Below, in pieces: positions 62,018-64,000 of a stretch of 64,000 nucleotides of DNA; within the stretch, counting starts at the first letter, position 1, and the number at the start of each line of letters is the position of its first letter. The notes beneath the pieces are model-generated. The model ran no database searches, was not told the origin of the DNA, and worked only from the letters and a program-made list of their open reading frames with translations. The position numbers and the translations under genes were made by a program. Source of the DNA: Konateibacter massiliensis (GTDB lineage: Bacteria; Bacillota; Clostridia; Lachnospirales; Lachnospiraceae); NCBI RefSeq assembly GCF_900184995.1, contig NZ_LT860099.1, positions 2,236,332 to 2,300,331 on the forward strand, in the 5' to 3' direction.

Positions 62018-63751
62018 TTATAGAGAAGTCTTACGATCTGCATTTTCCGTTTTTTTCTTTTCTCTTTCAATAGCTTGCAATGCTTCTGTTTTACTTCCGG
62101 TGGTGGATCGAATTGAAAAAGCTATGTTCACAATATGATCCGATATTCTTTGTAATGAAAACAGAACGGAATAAATGCTTTTGGATACCTCAACAGGGTA
62201 CATCCCCGAGCTTAGGCGCGCCACATGTTCATTACGCGTTGAGGATATTAGCTTTTTAATTTCCTTGTGAAGGTTTGAAATTTCTCTAAAATTTTCGGTT
62301 CTACGATTTGTAAACGCATCAAACCCTAAGTCAAACATTTCGGATATATTCCCATAGATTTGGTTAAGCTCATCTTTGGTCTGATCTAAAAATATTACCT
62401 CATTTTCCTTCATGTAGCTAGTTTCCTTTACCAAAAGTACCGCGTAATCGCCCAGTCGTTCAATATCATTTGTTACATGATGCAATCCGCCAATCAGTTT
62501 TTCGTCATCAGCAAATTTAGTAACTGATGAAATTTTGATAAAAAAGCTTGTTAGCTTATTTGTTAAGAAGTCAATACGGTATTCAACATCGGCAATTTTT
62601 TTGCTTTCACTCATATCTTCCTTGACCAAGGAAGTAAAAGAACGATCAAGGTTCTCCTTTGCAAGAATTGCCATATCGTACAATTCCTTTAATGCCTGTT
62701 CAATGGCAACCGCCGGAGTTTGCAAGAAACGCTCATCAATATATGACAATTCTTCCAGATTCTGTTGCTTATCTTTTACCAATCTTGTCACTAAATTGAC
62801 TAACGGATCGATCAATGGGAGCAACACTAAGGTATAAAGAGTATTATAAATCAGGTTAAATGTTGCAAGGCTAAACTGGGGTTTTCCGGGGAACAGACCT
62901 TCAAACATATCAGTAATGGGTATTCTGAAAAGAATCAGAATAATCGAAAATGCTGTCGCGCCAATTACACTGGTAATTACATGGAATAATGCGATACGTT
63001 TCCCGTTGGCGTTTGTGGTCAGAGATGCCATAATGCCATCGCTACAGGTTCCTATATTTGCTCCCATCATTAAGAAAAATGACTGATCTATATTATGGAT
63101 AACTCCCGTCGCCAAGAAAGCAATAAAAACACCCGTTGCTGCCGTAGATGACTGTATGATGCCTGTAAAGAGAATTCCTAATATCACCAGCAAAATGGGA
63201 TTTTGCATGATTTCATATTTGAATATTTTAGAGAGTTGAATGCTCAGCGTCGAATCTGATCCACCGATTGCACTTTCCATCACTTCCATTCCAATAAACA
63301 GCATTCCAAATCCGATTAAAAATGGCGCGATTTTATTAAGGAATTCGTTATTAGTGGAAAAAATAATGATAACGCCGACAAACGCAACCGCTGCAAAAAC
63401 AGAGCTGATGCTAAAGCCGCCTTTGCTGATACCTGAAAGGGCAAATATAAATGCGGTAAGGGTGGTACCTACTTTTGCACCTAAAATAAAACCTGAACCT
63501 TGCTTGACTGTTACAATATTCGCATGAGCAAGTCCGACTGTCATAATCGAAGAGGCTGAGGAAGATTGAACAAGTGCGGTAGCCCCAATTCCGATTCCGT
63601 AATTAAAGACTCTGTTTTTGTTGATTTTTTTAAAAAGATTTCGTATCCCTGATCCTGCGCTTCGTTCTAAACCAGAGCTCATCTGCTTCATGCCAAACAT
63701 AAATACCGCGACTCCGCCTAACATAAGCAGTAAATTCATTAAAATTTCCAT
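62018..63751 (-). CDS. Na+/phosphate cotransporter with PhoU-like C-terminus
   Basis: The protein has 577 residues. Residues 1-310 carry the two Na/Pi-cotransporter repeats with the inverted signature LVQSSSASSIMTVG and IIQSSTAATGVFIAF. The C-terminal 200 residues form a PhoU-like helical domain (KIADVEYRIDFLTNKLTSFF, GGLHHVTNDIERLGDYAVLL). The type is that of YjbB/NptA-like transporters, and the direction of phosphate movement in vivo is not certain. Ribosome site TAGGAGA. It is probably a single-gene transcript. Confidence 0.92.
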   Translation of the reverse strand: MEILMNLLLMLGGVAVFMFGMKQMSSGLERSAGSGIRNLFKKINKNRVFNYGIGIGATALVQSSSASSIMTVGLAHANIVTVKQGSGFILGAKVGTTLTAFIFALSGISKGGFSISSVFAAVAFVGVIIIFSTNNEFLNKIAPFLIGFGMLFIGMEVMESAIGGSDSTLSIQLSKIFKYEIMQNPILLVILGILFTGIIQSSTAATGVFIAFLATGVIHNIDQSFFLMMGANIGTCSDGIMASLTTNANGKRIALFHVITSVIGATAFSIILILFRIPITDMFEGLFPGKPQFSLATFNLIYNTLYTLVLLPLIDPLVNLVTRLVKDKQQNLEELSYIDERFLQTPAVAIEQALKELYDMAILAKENLDRSFTSLVKEDMSESKKIADVEYRIDFLTNKLTSFFIKISSVTKFADDEKLIGGLHHVTNDIERLGDYAVLLVKETSYMKENEVIFLDQTKDELNQIYGNISEMFDLGFDAFTNRRTENFREISNLHKEIKKLISSTRNEHVARLSSGMYPVEVSKSIYSVLFSLQRISDHIVNIAFSIRSTTGSKTEALQAIEREKKKTENADRKTSL

Positions 63752-63878
63752 TATATTTCTCCTAGTATATTTTATTATTTATTACTTCACTTTGTATCGC
63801 AGACAGTATGACTCAGCGGTTCGCTGTCTCCAATCAGCCTTCGCCTTCGGCTCGACTTCTTGGACAGCTATCGCATGG

Positions 63879-64000
63879 TCAGTTGTAATCTGCTCTCGGC
63901 GTCCCTTCGGTCCTTGACAGCAGAACAACTGACTCAACTCCCACAGTTTGTCCGAACATATCCACTGGCTGCACCTTCACCGTCTCATATCCTCTATCAC
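63879..64000 (-). CDS. C-terminal end of an RlmD/TrmA-like rRNA (uracil-5-) methyltransferase
   Basis: The last 39 codons at the right edge read DRGYETVKVQPVDMFGQT, then VGVESVVLLSRTEG and PRADYN before the stop. The YxxxxVQPVDMFxxTxxVExVVLLSR pattern is the C-terminus of 23S rRNA uracil-5 methyltransferases (RlmD/RumA). The rest lies beyond the window. Between this gene and the Na/Pi gene (63752-63878) only small repeats such as GCCTTCGCCTTCGGC are seen. Confidence 0.7.
   Translation of the reverse strand, partial: DRGYETVKVQPVDMFGQTVGVESVVLLSRTEGTPRADYN

Noticed and set aside
63752-63878. A possible insertion-sequence end with GC-rich repeats at the right edge
   Set aside because: The repeats lie between a clear RlmD-like 3' end and the Na/Pi promoter, and no terminal inverted repeat or transposase is visible within the window.
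1-64000. CRISPR arrays, tRNA or rRNA genes, transposases
   Set aside because: No regularly spaced repeats, no cloverleaf-like segments that I could recognise and no transposase-like frames were found. Weak tRNA-like segments could be missed by eye.

Overview
The window looks like a low-GC, Gram-positive anaerobe of the Clostridia, most likely a Lachnospiraceae-type gut bacterium. The evidence is strong AGGAGG-like ribosome sites, many rho-independent terminators, a PBSX-type tail cluster, a large 2-hydroxyacyl-CoA dehydratase activase-like protein, lipoprotein-anchored sugar-binding proteins and no outer-membrane genes. No rRNA, tRNA, CRISPR array, integrase or transposase was seen. The assignment is inferred from gene content only.

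Left part. Positions 1-3127 hold a minus-strand operon (TetR regulator, an unrecognised glycosyltransferase-like protein, and the start of a GH36 alpha-galactosidase) and a plus-strand acetate-transporter-like gene. Positions 3171-17921 hold a compact contractile-tail cluster: tail terminator, sheath, tube, frameshifting assembly chaperone, tape measure, LysM hub, baseplate genes, S74-chaperone fibre, holin and endolysin. It is controlled by a divergent, self-cleaving-type S24 repressor. No capsid, portal, terminase, integrase or replication gene is present, so this is best read as an R-type tailocin (phage-tail-like bacteriocin) and not a prophage. Next come a D12 methyltransferase with an AlwI-like restriction enzyme, a flavodoxin-ferredoxin protein, a stand-alone TIR protein and small housekeeping genes (18218-24633).

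Middle part. A DbpA-like RNA helicase and a 1296-residue tandem activase-like ATPase precede a tightly overlapped set of two cupins and a NitT/TauT-type ABC transporter, with a divergent Crp/Fnr regulator. An AAC(3)-family acetyltransferase follows. Positions 35116-51689 are a double starch/maltodextrin locus: two complete MalEFG-type importers, two LacI regulators with separate recognisable operators, an exported alpha-amylase, two GH13_31 glucosidases whose active-site signatures suggest complementary alpha-1,4 and alpha-1,6 specificities, and a cytoplasmic GH13_20 enzyme.

Right part. Positions 51894-54335 are a deletion scar: a headless heparinase II/III gene is joined to a headless YesM-type histidine kinase and a broken YesN-type response regulator. 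Next is an RsbQ-like hydrolase coupled to a PAS-PAS-PAS-GGDEF protein, an RsbQ/RsbP-like sensing pair whose output would be cyclic di-GMP. Then come an AraC regulator fused in frame with a siderophore-binding lipoprotein behind an iron-box-like inverted repeat, a membrane-anchored hydrolase, another AraC regulator, a cupin, a Na/Pi cotransporter with a PhoU-like tail, and the 3' end of an RlmD-like rRNA methyltransferase.
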